Shown: positions 18,232 to 30,700 of the stretch, one piece after another
Layout of the letters: each line of letters begins with the position of its first letter
Numbering within the stretch: position 1 is the first letter of the stretch
Assembly: GCA_019239835.1 (NCBI GenBank)
Contig: JAFAZJ010000313.1
Span: 1-39,331, forward strand
DNA length: 39,331 nucleotides
Reading direction: 5' to 3'
Origin: Alphaproteobacteria bacterium
GTDB lineage: Bacteria; Pseudomonadota; Alphaproteobacteria; Reyranellales; Reyranellaceae
Made by a program: the position numbers and the translations under genes
Notes under the pieces: model-generated
The model's input: only the letters and a program-made list of their open reading frames with translations
What the model was told of the DNA's origin: nothing
Database searches by the model: none

Positions 18232-18347
18232 GCGAATCCGACGTCATTCGCCGCAAGAACCTGATTGTCGCCAGCCTGATCGGCACGCTGATCATCGCCG
18301 TCGTGCTGGGCGGCTTCCTCGGCGTGGTGTGGTGGCTTGCGGGATGA
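18228..18347 (+). CDS. 39-aa single-TM small protein (GTG start), absent from the supplied ORF track
   Basis: GTGA overlap with the upstream stop; MSESDVIRRKNLIVASLIGTLIIAVVLGGFLGVVWWLAG. Confidence 0.6.
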   Translation: MSESDVIRRKNLIVASLIGTLIIAVVLGGFLGVVWWLAG

Positions 18348-18399
18348 CGAAATCCGGCGACAACGGGGCACCTTCTGGACAGTGACGCGTTGTGCCGCC

Positions 18400-18720
18400 A
18401 TGCCGCGCACCACGCCGAGACTGACATCCGCCGACCTTACCGCCCTGCACGACCTCGCCTCGGGCGGCAACGACATTACGCCCGTCAGCCGCTACTGGCT
18501 GTCGGTCTACGAATTGATCGACGAGACACCGCAGGGCTGGCAGCTCACCGAGCGTGGCCGCGAATTCCTGCGCGAGCCCTCGGCCGAGGAACGCTTCGAA
18601 GCCGTCGGGCCGGATGATCCGCGGGTGCTGAGCGCGGCTGCGGCGGCAGCCGCCACCAGCGGCGAGATCCGCGTCGGCCGTCGCCGCCGCCGGCGCCAAC
18701 CCGTGATGGACCGTGCCTGA
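18400..18720 (+). CDS. Hypothetical protein, 106 aa
   Basis: MPRTTPRLTSADLTALHDLASGGNDITPVSRYWLSVYELIDETPQGWQLTERGREFL, a winged-helix-like composition, ending in a basic tail. Confidence 0.55.
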   Translation: MPRTTPRLTSADLTALHDLASGGNDITPVSRYWLSVYELIDETPQGWQLTERGREFLREPSAEERFEAVGPDDPRVLSAAAAAAATSGEIRVGRRRRRRQPVMDRA

Positions 18721-18723
18721 CGC

Positions 18724-21700
18724 TTACCGCGGCGCGCCGAACCAGACGGCCTTGGCCTTCTTCTTCATCTTCTTGTCGTCGCCGGACCCGGTCTCGATGG
18801 TGAGATCGAGATCGTCATCGTCCGCCGACCCGCCAAAGCTCGGGTTTTGATAGTAGAAGTCGTCGATGATCCTCTGGCTCCCCACGTAGTCGGTGCCAAC
18901 CACGTCGGTGGGGATGCTGCACAGCAGGCTGCTGATCTGACAGCCGTTGAACGTCATGCCACCGTTGCTCGCGTCGGCGCGCACGAGCTGCGCCGCACCC
19001 GTGCCGCCGAGTTGCGCCGCGCCGCTGAAGCTGCGGCTGGCGGGCGAGGCTGAGACGTCGTCGGGCGCGATCCTGGCCACCGTGCCCTGCAGGGTCGCGG
19101 CGTTGTTGCTGCCGTAGACGCCCAGCAGACCGAAGCGCGCGGTGGCCGAACCGCCAGCAAACCTTGCGCTCATGCCACCGAGATAGATCGTGCTGTTGGC
19201 GCCGTTGAAATCGGCGCCCAGCGTGACCGTGCCGCCGGTGTTGACGCCCAGCGTGTAGCCCGCCGTCCCCACCGCAGGCGTCGGCGTGGTGAAGGCGCCG
19301 CCCAGCGCCGTGCCGGGCGTCGTACCGTAGAGCGACGCGGCCGCCGCGCCGCTGAGGTCGACCACCAGCAGCCGCGCGCCGCCCGACGTGTTGGCGGCGG
19401 TGCCGGCGAGCGTGATGCCGCCCGACGTGTTCGCCGCCGTGCGCCGGTAGACGATCATGCCCTTGTCCGAGCTCACCGTGCCCTGGACCAGGATGTCGCC
19501 GCCGGACGCCGCGAGGTCGACAACGAAGCCGCCGGCGCCGTTCGACGCGTTGGCCGAGACGCCGCCTGCCTGCACCGTGATGCCCAGGCTGTTGGTGAAC
19601 AGGAACGAGGTCGCGGCCGAACCGGCGACGGCGCCGCTCACGGCGTTGTCGGTGTTGCGCAGATCGACCATGCCGGCATCGGACACCGCCAGCAGGCTGC
19701 CTGCGGTGATCGTGCCCTTGCTCTGCGCGACGTCGCCGCTGGTCGCCTGCAGGGCGGTGGCCGCCGAGCCGCTGTCGATGCCGCCGCTGAGCGTGATCGT
19801 GCCGGCGTTGCGGATGGCGACGCCGCCGCGGGCGATGACACCCTTGCTGTCCACCGTCAGCGCGCCCGCGTTGAGCAGGCTCAGCGAGCCGTTGCCCAGC
19901 GACACCGCATCGAGGAACGCGACGGCGTTGGTCGCGCCGTCGAGCGCCGCGCCGGCGTCGGTGGTCGAAAGCGTCAGCGTGCCTGATGTGATCGCCGCCG
20001 TCTGCGTGATCGCGTTGCCGCTGCCCGTGGTCGTCAATGACACCGTGCTGGTACCGGCATTCAGCGTGCCGTTGATCGCCAGCGCGCCCGAGGTCGTGAG
20101 CGCGATGCCGCCGCTCGCCGCGACGGCGCCGCTCACGGTCAGCCCGCCGGCATCGCGCAGGCTGAGCGCGCCGGTGCCCAGCGACACCGCGCCAAGGTTG
20201 GTGATGGCATTGGTGGCAGCATCGAGCGTGGCGCTGGCGTCGGTCGTCGTCAGTGTCAACGTGCCGGCGGTGATCACGCCCGCACTCTTCTGGGTGATGG
20301 CGTTGCCGCTGCCCGTGGTGGTCAGCGATACCGTGCCCGCACCGGCGTTCACCGTGTTGTTGATCGCCAAGGCACCCGAGGTGCTGAGGCTGGCGCCGCC
20401 GGCCGCAACCGCGCCGCTCACGGTCAACCCCCCGACATCGACCAGTCGCAACGTGCCGGTGCCCATGGTGACGGCGCTCAGCATGTTGATCGTGTTGCCG
20501 CTGTTGGTCAGCGTCACGTCGCCATTGTTGGTCGAGAGGCCAAGTGTGTTGCCGGACACCGTGCCGGTCTGCGTCACGGTCTTGCCGGCACCCGACAGAT
20601 CGAACGAGACACCGCCGTTGGCGGCCACGCCGCCGCTGCCGATCGACAGATTGCCGCCGGTGCGCAGCGTGACGCCGCCATTGGCCTTGGTCTGGCTGGC
20701 GCCGGTCGTCAGGTCGCCGCCTTTGGCATCCAGCGTCAGCTGGGTGCTGGAGAACAGCTTGGCCGACGAGGCGATCCCGCCGGTGTCGTTGGTGATGTTG
20801 AGGCTGTTGCCCGAGACATCGCCAATGATCGACAAGCCGCTGGCCGAATCGACGTGCAGGATGAAGTTGCTGCTGGCGCTCGATGCACCCAACGCCGCGA
20901 TCTTGTGCGCCGCGGTGTCGAGCGTGACCGAGCCGCTGGCGGCCGTCACCGTCAGCGTGCCGGCGGTGATCACAGCGGTGCTGACGCTGTCGTTGATGTC
21001 GCCCGCCGCCGTCGCCGACAGCGAGACGCTGCCGGTACCGGCGTTGATCGTGTTGCTGATCGTCAGCGCGCCCGAGGTGCTGAGCGTGGCGCCGCCCGTG
21101 GCGGCGATCGCGCCGGTGATCGTCAGCCCGCCGGCATCGAGTAGGCTGAGCGCGCCGGTGCCGAGCGACACCGTACCGAGATTGGTGATCGCATTGATGG
21201 CACCATTGAGGGTCGCCGCCGCGTCCGTTGTCGTGAGCGTCAGCGTGTCCGCGGTGATCGCCGCCGTCTGGGTGATCGCGTTGCCCGATCCCGTGGTCGT
21301 CAGCGACACCGTGTTCGTGCCGGCGTTCAGGGTGTTGTTGATCGCCAGCTTACCCGAGGTGGTGAGCGTGATGCCGCCGCTCGCCACCACCGCGCCGGTG
21401 ACCGTCAGGCCGCCGGCATTGAGCAGTGTCAAGGCGCCGGTGCCCAGCGACACCGCGCCCAGGTTGGTGATGGTGTTGGTGGCGGTATCGAGCGTGGCGC
21501 TGGCGTCGGTCGTCGTCAGCTGCAGTGTGCCGGCGGTGATCACGCCCGCGCTCTTCTGGGTGATGGCGTTGCCGCTGCCGGTTGCGGTCAGCGACACCGT
21601 GCCAGTGCCAGCATTCACCGTGTTGTTGATCGCCAGCGTGCCCGAGGTGCTGAGGTTGACGCCACCGGCCGCAACCGCGCCGCTCACCGTCAGCCCGCCG

Positions 21701-24700
21701 ACGTCGAGCAGTTGCAACGTGCCAGTGCCCATGGCGACGCTGCTCAGCACGCCGATCGCGTTGCCGCTGTTGGTCAGCGTCACGTCGCCGTTGTTGGTGT
21801 CGATGCTGAGCGTGTTGCCGGACACCGTGCCCGTCTGCGTCACCGTCTTGCCGGCGCCCGAGAGATCGAACGAGACGCCGCCATTGGCCGCCACGCCGCC
21901 ACTGCCGATCGAGAGGTTGCCGCCGGTGCGCAGCGTGACGCCGCCGTTGGCCTTGGTCTGACCAGCGCCGGTCGTCAGGTCGCCGCCCTTGGCGTCGAGG
22001 GTCAGCTGGGTGCTGGAGGTCAGCTTCGACGACGAGGCGATGCCGCCGGTGTTGTTGATGACATTGAGGCTGCTGCCCGAGACATCACCGGTGATCGACA
22101 GGCCACTGGCGGAGTCCACCAGCAGGATGAAGTTGTTGGCCGCACTCGAGGCGCCCAGCGCCGCGATCCTGTGCGCCGCGGTGTCGAGCGTGACCGAGCC
22201 GGCGGAGGCCGTCACCGTGAGCGTGCCTGCGGTGATCACCGCCGTGCTGACGCTGTCGTTGACATCGCCCGCCGCCGTGGCCGAGAGCGACACATTGGCC
22301 GAGCCTGCGTCGATCGGGCTGTTGATCGTGATGGCGCCCGAGGTGCTGAGCGTAACGCCGCCCGTGGCCGTGATCGTGCCGCTCACGTTCAAGCCGCCGG
22401 CATCCAGCAAGTTCAGCGCACCGCTGCCCAGCGACGTCGTGCTCAGGGTGACGATCGCGTTGGTGGCGCCGTTGAGCGTCGCGCCGGCATCCGTGGTCGT
22501 GAGCTGCAGCGTGCGCGCGGTGATCGCGCCCGAAGCATCCTGGGTGATGGCGTTGCCGCTGCCCGTGGTGATCAGCGACACAGTACCCGTGATCGCGCTG
22601 GTGGTCAGCGTGTTGTTGATCGCCAGCGCGCCCGAGGTGTTGAGCGTGATGCCGCCGTCGGCCGCCACCGCGCCGCTCACCGTCAACCCGCCGACATCGA
22701 CCAGCTGCAGCGTACCGGTGCCCATGGTGACGCCGCTCAGTACGTTGATTGTGTTGCCGCTGTTGGTCAGCGTCACATCGCCGTTGTTGGTGTCGATGCT
22801 GAGCGTATTGCCCGACACCGCGCCGGTCTGCGTGATCGTCTTGCCCGAGCCCGAGAGATCGAACGAGATGCCGCCGTTGGCGCTCACGCCGCCGCTGCCG
22901 ATCGACAGGTTGCCCCCGGTCCTCAGCGTCACGCCGCCGTTGGCCTTGGTCTGGCCGGCGCCGGTCGTCAGGTCGCCACCTTTGGCATCCAGCGTCAGCT
23001 GGGTGCTCGACGTGAGCTTGGCCGACGAGGCGATGCCGCCGGTGTTGTTGGTGATGTTGAGGCTGCTGCCCGAAACATCGCCGGTGATCGACAGGCCGGT
23101 GGCCGAGTCAACAACCAGGATGAAATTGCTGCTCGCGCTCGACGCGCCCAGCGCCGCGATCTTGTGCGCCGCCGTTTCGAGCGTGACCGAGCCATTTGTT
23201 GCCGTCACCGTCAGCGTGCCGGCGGTGATCACAGCGGTGCTGACGCTGTCGTTGATATCGCCCGCCGCCGTCGCCGACAGCGACACGTTGCCCGTGCCAG
23301 CGTTGATCGCGTTACTGATCGTCAGCGCGCCCGCAGTGCTCAGCGTAACGCCGCCCGAGGCCGCGACCACGCCGCTCACCGTCAGGCCGCCGGTGTCGAG
23401 CAGGTTCAGCGCGCCACTGCCCAGGCTCACCGTGCCGAGGCTGCCGATGGCATTGGTCGCGGCGTTCAAGATTGCCGAGGCGTTGGTCGTCGTCAGGTTG
23501 AGCGCGGCTGAGGTGGTGATCACGCCGCCGGAGAATTGGGTGATCGTGCCGGTGTTGATCAGCGTGACGCCGCCATTGGCGGTGATGCCGGGCGCCACTA
23601 CGGTCAACGACGCGGCGTTGGTGTTCAGCGCCAGCGCGCCGCTGCCCAGATCGGCGGCGATCTGGGTCACGATGTTGGTCGCCGTGTCGAGGGTGGCGTT
23701 GGCGTTGCTCGTTGTCAGGCGCAGCACACCGGCGCTGATCACGCCGCCCGAGGTCTGGGTGATGCCGGTACCGGCGGTCAGGGTTGCAGTGCTGCCGGTG
23801 CCGGTCGTGAGCGTGTTGCGGATGTCGAGCGTGCCGGTGGTGTTCAGCCTGACGCTCCTCGACGCCACCGTACCGGTGATCGTCAGGCCGCCCACGTCGA
23901 ACAGATTGAAATCGCCGGTGCCGGTGCTGACCGCGCCGAGATTGGTCAGCGCGTTGTTCTGGTTGAGGATGACCTCGCCGTTCAGCGTCGTGACGGTCAG
24001 CGTGTTGGCGCTGATCGTCGAGGTCGAGGTGATCGTGCTGCCGTTGCCCGTGGTCTCGAGCGAGGCGATGCCCGTACCGGCGTCGATTGCCTGAGCGATC
24101 GTCAGGGTCGCGTTCGACTGCAGCGACACGCCCACGCCGTTGATTGCGCCACCCACAGTGATGCCCTTGCCCGAGGCGGTGGCCGTCAGGCTGACGGCGC
24201 CGTTGACCGCGGTGAGCGCACTCACCGTCGTGATGTCGCCGCTCGTGTTCTCGACAGCGATGCCACCGCCGGCGCTGATCGAGGCGCCGTTCACAGTGAA
24301 ACCACCGGCGGCGTTGGTCTTCAGCGCGAAGGCGCCCGTGCCCAGCGAAACCGTGGAGATGCCGGCCACCAGGTTGGTCGCCATGTCGAGCGTAGCGTTG
24401 CCGCCGCTGGTGGTGAGAGACAGCGTGTTGGCGGTGATCACGCCGTCCACGGTCTGCGTGATGGCGTTGCCGCTGCCCGTGGTGGTGAGCGAGACCGCGC
24501 TCACTCCTGCATCGACGACGTTCCGGATCGAGAGCGCGCCCGAGGTGTTGAGCGTGATGCCGCCGGAGGCCGAGACGGCGCCGCTGACCGTGAGCCCGCC
24601 GACGTCGACCAGGTTGAGCGCGCCGGTAATCAGCGATACGTCGCCGAGATTGGTCACGACGTTGCTCTGGCCCAGGTTCGCGTTGCCCTGGTTGGTCGAG

Positions 24701-27700
24701 ATTCGCAGCGTGTTCGCCGTGATCTTGCCGCCGGTTTGGCTGATGGCGTTGCCCGACCCGTTGACGATCAGCAGCGCCGTGCCGCTGCCAGCGTCGATCG
24801 ACTGGTTGAGTGCCATGGCGGCGCCGGATTGCAGCGTGACGCCGATTCCGGTGACGGTGCCGTTCAGGGTGATCGCGTTGGACGCATTGAGCGACACCGC
24901 GCCGGCGCTGGCGGTGACCGCGCCCACCGTGGTCAGGCTGCCGCTGTTGTTGGTGACGCTGATGCCGCCATTGGCCGTGATCTGCGCGCTGGTGGGCACG
25001 CTCAAGGTCGCGACATTGTCGACGAAGGTAAAGGCGCCGCTGCCGAGTGAGACGACGCCCAGCCCGCTGATCTGGTTGGCGCCGGTGAAGCTCGCGTTGC
25101 CGTTGACGGTCGAGGCGTCCAGCGTGCCGGCGAAGATCCGGCCGGCGCTCTGCGTGATGGCCGCACCGCTGGCACCCGCCCCCGAGATCTGGAAGAAGGC
25201 CGTGGCGCCGCCGAGGCCCTGGGCGGTGATGTCGGCGCTGATCGTGATCGCGCCGCCGGTGCGCAACTCGACGCTGCTGGTGTTCGCCGTGAGGTTGCCG
25301 GTGATGTTGAGCGCGTCGAAATCGGTGTATTGCAGGCGACCCTGGGTGGTCGAGGCGCCGAGATTGGTGACCTTGTTGTTCGCGCCGGTGATCGCCGCGG
25401 CGCCGCTGGTCGTGGTGACCTGCAGCGTGTTGGCGGTGATGCCGCCCGCGGTCTGCGTGATGCTGGCGGCGCTGACCGTGAGCGTGCCCGCGCCGGCATC
25501 GACGTTGTTGTCGAAGACGAAGGCGCCGCCAGACGTGATGGTCACGCCCGCGCCGGCGACCGCGCCGCCGATATCCACCGACTGGCCGCTGGCGTTGGCG
25601 ACCAGGCTCACCGCGCCGGCGCCAGCCGAGAGCGCGCCCGTGGTGGTGATGCCGCCTGACGTGTTGGTGACGGTAATGCCGCCATTGGCGGTGACGCCAC
25701 TGCCAACGAGCGAGAAGCCGGCCGCGGCATTGGTCTTCAGCGCGAAGGTGCCGGCGCCGAGCAAGACCATGTCCTGGTTCTGCACGACGTTGGTCGCCGT
25801 GGTCAGGATCGCGTTGGCATCGTTGGTGATGAGGTCCAGGAAGCCGGCGGTGATGATTCCGGCGGCGGTCTGCGTGATCGTGCTTGCGGACCCGCCGAGC
25901 GTCCGCAGGCGGACCGGGTTGTCGGGCGCGTTGAGCGCCGCGCCGACCACGATCGCGCCGGTGTTCTCCAGTATCAGGTTGTTGGCCGCCACCGCCCCCG
26001 TCACGGTGAAGGTCGGCACCTCGGTGTGCATGAACAGGGCACCGACCGTGCTGGCACCGAGATTGGTCACCTGGTTGGCGGCCGTCGTGAGATCGACGAC
26101 GCCGTCGGCCGCCAGGCTCAGCGTGCCCGCGGTGATCACGCCGCCAACGGCCTGCGTGATGCCGTTGCCCGTGCCCGTCGTGGTCAGCGACACCGTACCG
26201 GCGCCGGCATTCAGCGTGTTGTTGACCGCCAGCGCGCCCGCCGTACTGATCGTGATGCCGCCGCTCGCCGCGACCGCACCCGTCACGGTGAGGCCACCGG
26301 CGTCGAGCAGGTCAAGCGACCCGCTGCCCAGCGACACCGCGCCGAGATTGGTGATGGCGTTGGTCGCAACGTCCAGCGTGGCGTCGCCGCCGCCGCTGGT
26401 GGTCAGCGCCAAGGTCGCGGCGCTGATTGTCCCCGCAACGGTGTCGGAGATATTGCCGGCGGCCGACAGTGTGACGGTGCCGCCGGCGATGATCGGCGCG
26501 ACGACCTGGATGGCGCCGCCGGTGTTCGTCAGCGTGACGTCGTTGGCGGTGGCCGTGATCGTCTCGGCAACGACGAGCGTCGCCGCGCTGGTCTTGAACG
26601 CGAACGAGGTCGGGCTCGAGACCGTGCCCAGCGCGCCGGTCGCGTTGGTGGCGGTCGACAGGTCGATGGTGCCGGTGCCGCTGGTGCTGGCGCGCAGGAT
26701 GCTGGCGCTGATCACCGAGGTCGCGGTCTGCGTGATGTTGCCCGTCGCGTTCAGTACGGTGGCGCCGCCGCCGGAGTTCATCGAGCTCTGGATCGTCAGG
26801 TCGCCGACCGTGTTGAGCACGGTGCCGCCGAAGGTGCTGATCGTGCCGGTTACCGTCAGGCCGCCCGCCGAATCGGTCACGCTCAACGCGCCGATCTTCA
26901 GATCGGACGCGCCGATGCTGGTGATCAGGTTGGTCGACGACCCGAACGTCGCGTTGCCGTCGTTGGTCGACACGGTGAGCGTGCCAGCGCTGAGCGTGCC
27001 GGCGCTCTGCAGGATGGCGTTGGACTTGCCGGTGACGGTGAACGAGGCTGTGCCGGTACCGGCGTTGATCGACTGGCCGATGGTCATCGCGCCGTCCGAT
27101 TTCAGCGAGACGCCGACGCCGTTCACGGCGCCGCCCAGGGTGATCGTCTTGCCCGTCGCGCCGGCGGTGAGGCTCACCGCGCCGAGGCTCGACTGCAGCG
27201 TGCCCGACGTGGAGAGGTTGCCCGTCGTGTTCTCGATGCTGATGCCGCCGTTGGCGGCGATGCCAGCGCCGTTGACGGTGAAGCCGCTCGCCGCGTCGGT
27301 CTTCAGCGCGAAGGCGCCCGCGCCCACGCTCACCGTCGTGACGGCGCCGATCGCGTTGGTCGCCGTATCGAGCAGGGCGCTGGCGCCCAACGTCTGCACG
27401 AACAGGCTGGGCGCCGCGAGAACGCCCGCCGCCGTCTGGGTGATCGGGCTCGTCGAGGGGCCGAACGTCTGGAGGATGATGCTGGCACTGGCGCTCACCG
27501 GCGCGTCGAAGACGATCGCGCCCGAGTTGCCGAAGCTGGCGTTGCCGGCGGTGGCGTTCACAGCTCCGGTGACCGTCAGAGTCGGCACGCCGGCTACCAG
27601 CGCGAAGGCTTTTGCAGTGACGCTGCCGAGGTTCGTGACGGCGTTGGCCACCTGGTCGATGAAGACGGAGCCGTTGCTGCTGCCGGCGGACAGGGTGCCG

Positions 27701-30700
27701 GCCGTGACCACGCCGCTGTTCTGAAAGACTCCGGTTTGGCCGATCAGCGTGACCAGGCCGGCGCCGGCATTCAGCGTGTTGTCGATCGTGATCGTGTTGG
27801 CGATGTTGAGGCTGATACCGCCGCTCGCCGCCACGGCACCGGCCACGTTGAGCGAGGCCGACTGCAGGATGAACAGCGAGCCGGTGCCCAGCGACGTCGC
27901 GCCGAGATCGGTGATGCTGGTGAAGCTGTTGACGAACGAGGCGTTGGCGTTGGCCGTCGTCAGCACAAGCGTGCCGGCGTTGGTCGCGCCGCCGAAGCTG
28001 ATGGTGTTGGCGCTGCCGCCGGTGGTGGTCAGGGTGAGGATGCCGGTGCCGGCATTCACCGTGTTGCCGTTGTCGAACAGCACGCCGGAGGTCTCCAGCG
28101 TGATGCCGCCCTTCGCGGTCACCGTGCCGTCTATCGTCAGGCTGCCTGCATTCTTGAACGACAGCGCGCTCGAACCCAGGCCGACCGCGCCGAGCTTGCT
28201 GACCTGATTGGTCCGGGTGCCAAGCGACGCGCCGCCGCTGCCGGTGATGGTGAGCGTGCCGGCGGTGATGACACCGCTGCCGCTCTGCGTGATGGCGTTG
28301 CCCGCGCCAGTGACCGTCAGGGCCACCGTACCGGTGCCGGCATTGATCGCCTGCGTGATCGCCATCGCGTCGGCCGATGTCAGCGACACACCACTACCGC
28401 TGACTCCGGCAGCGAAGCTGAAGGCGGTCGCCGCGTTCAGGCTCACCGCGCCAGACGAGGAAAGCCCGGCGACGGTGATGCCACCGGTGGTGTTCTGGAT
28501 GTCGATGCCGCCATTGGCGGTGATGCCGCCGACGTCGAACGAGCCGACGGCGGTTTTCAGCGCGAAGGCGCCGCTGCCGAGGGTGATCGCCGAGAGCGAG
28601 CTCGTTACCGCGTTGGTCGCGGTGGTGAGCGTGACGTTGGCGTCGGTGGTATCGACCTGCAGGAAGGACGTCGTGATGACGCCCGCGGCGCCCTGCGTGA
28701 TGGTGCTGGCAGCGCCACCTGATGTCGTCAGGAGCACGCCGCCGGGCGAGTTGATCGGCGCGTTGATGATCAGCGGGCCGGCCGTGGTAATGCGGACGTC
28801 GACCCCAGGATCCGCGTTGATCGCGCCGGTCACGGTCAGGTCGCGGCCGTTCCGGAAAAACAGCTGCCCTGGGGAGACCGCGCCGAGCTTCGCGACTTGA
28901 TTGGCGGCGCCGCTCAGGTTGACGGTGCCCAGGCCCGCGGACAGCAGCAGCGTATCGGCGGTGATGACGCCGGCCCCCGACAACTGCGTGACGTTGCCGT
29001 TGCCGATCGTGTTCAGCGACACCGTGCCCATGCCGGTGTTGAGCGCCTGGTTGATCGTCAGCGTGCTGCCGGTCAGCGTGAGATTGGCCGCGCTCACCGC
29101 GCCCGTGACCGTGACGCTGCTGGCGCTGCGGATGCTGGCGGTGCCGCCGATGGTCGAGACGCCAAGGCTGGTGAAGCTGTTGGTGGCGCTGGTCAGGGTG
29201 ACGTCGGTGCCCGCATTCGCCTGAAGCGTGCCGGCGCTGAACGCGACGCTCTGGCTGATCGCGCCGCTGGTCGAGGTCAGCGACAAGGTGCCCGCCCCGG
29301 CGCTGACCGTCTGGCTGAGATTGAGCGCGCCGTCGGACTTCAAGGTCACGCCAACGCCGCTCACCGCGCCGCCCAGGGTGATCGTCTTGCCCGATGCGTT
29401 GGCGATGAGGCTCACCGTGCCGCCGCTCGCCGCGATCGTGCCCGAGGTCGTGATGTTGCCCGTGGCGTTCTCGACGCTGATGCCGCCATTGGCGGTGATG
29501 CCGCCGCCGGCGACGGTGAAGCCGCCCGCCGCGCCGGTCTTCAGCGCGAAGGAACCGGTGCCGATCGACACCGTGCCGATGGCGGCCACCGAGTTGGTGA
29601 CGCTGTTCAGCGTGGCGTTGGCGTTGCCGGTCGTGACATTCAGCGTGCCCGCGGTGATCGCCGCGCTCTGCGTGATGGCGTTGCCGATGTCCGGGGTGAT
29701 CAGCGAGAGAGTGCCCGAGCCGACGTTGATCGTGTTGTTGATCGCCAGCAGGCCGCCCGTGTTGATGGTGGCATTGCCCGCCGTCACCGGCCCAGTCACT
29801 GTCAGGCCGACCGCTTCGCCGACATTGAGCGTGCCGGTGCCCAGCGACACGGTGCCGAGATTGGTGATGTTGCTGAAGCCGTTGAACAGCTGCGCGTTGG
29901 CGTTGGTGGTGGTGAAGTTCAGCGTGCCCGCTGTGAACGGCCCGCTGATGTCGATGGCGTTGCCGCTGCCGGTCGTCGTCAGCGACACGGTGGCGGCGCC
30001 GGCGTCGACCACGGCGATGCTGCTCGACAGCGCGCCCGAGGTGCTGATCGTGATGCCGCCCTTCGCGGTCACGTTGCCGGTGATGCTCAGCCCGCCGGCA
30101 TCCAGCAGGTTCAGCACGCCGGTGCCCACCGACACCGTGCCCAGGTTGGTGATGACGTTGGTGGCGCCGTCGAGCGCCGCGTTTGCGTTGGTCGTGGTGA
30201 GGTTCAGCGTGCCGCCGGTGATCGCCGCGCTCTGCGAGATGCCGGTGCCGCCGGCCAGCGAGATCGTGCCGACGCCGGCGTTCAGCGTGTTGTTGATCGC
30301 CAGCGCATTGGCGATGCTCAGCGTGATGCCGCCGCTCGCCGCCACGGCGCCCGTCACCGTCAGCGAAGCCGACTGCAGGATGTTGAGCGAGCCGGTGCCG
30401 AGCGACACCGCGCCGAGATTGGTGATCGTGTCGAAGCTGTTGCCGACCGACGCGTTGGCGTTGGCCGTCGTCATCACCAGCGTGCCCGCGCTCGTTGCGC
30501 CGCCGAAGCTGATGATATTGGCGCTGCCGCCGGTCGTGGTCAGCGTCAGGATGCCGGCGCTGGCGTCCACTGTCTGGGCGCCATCGGACAGCACGCCAGA
30601 GGTTTGCAGGGTGATGCCGCCCTGCGCGGTCACGGTGCCGGATAGGGTCAGGTTGCCGGCGTTCTTGAACGACAGCACGCCGCCGCCCAGGCTCACCTGG

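Noticed and set aside
20390-23330. Mobile-element insertions as the source of large repeats in tpsA
   Set aside because: Repeats preserve the reading frame and match the protein module length; no transposase or terminal inverted repeats were seen.
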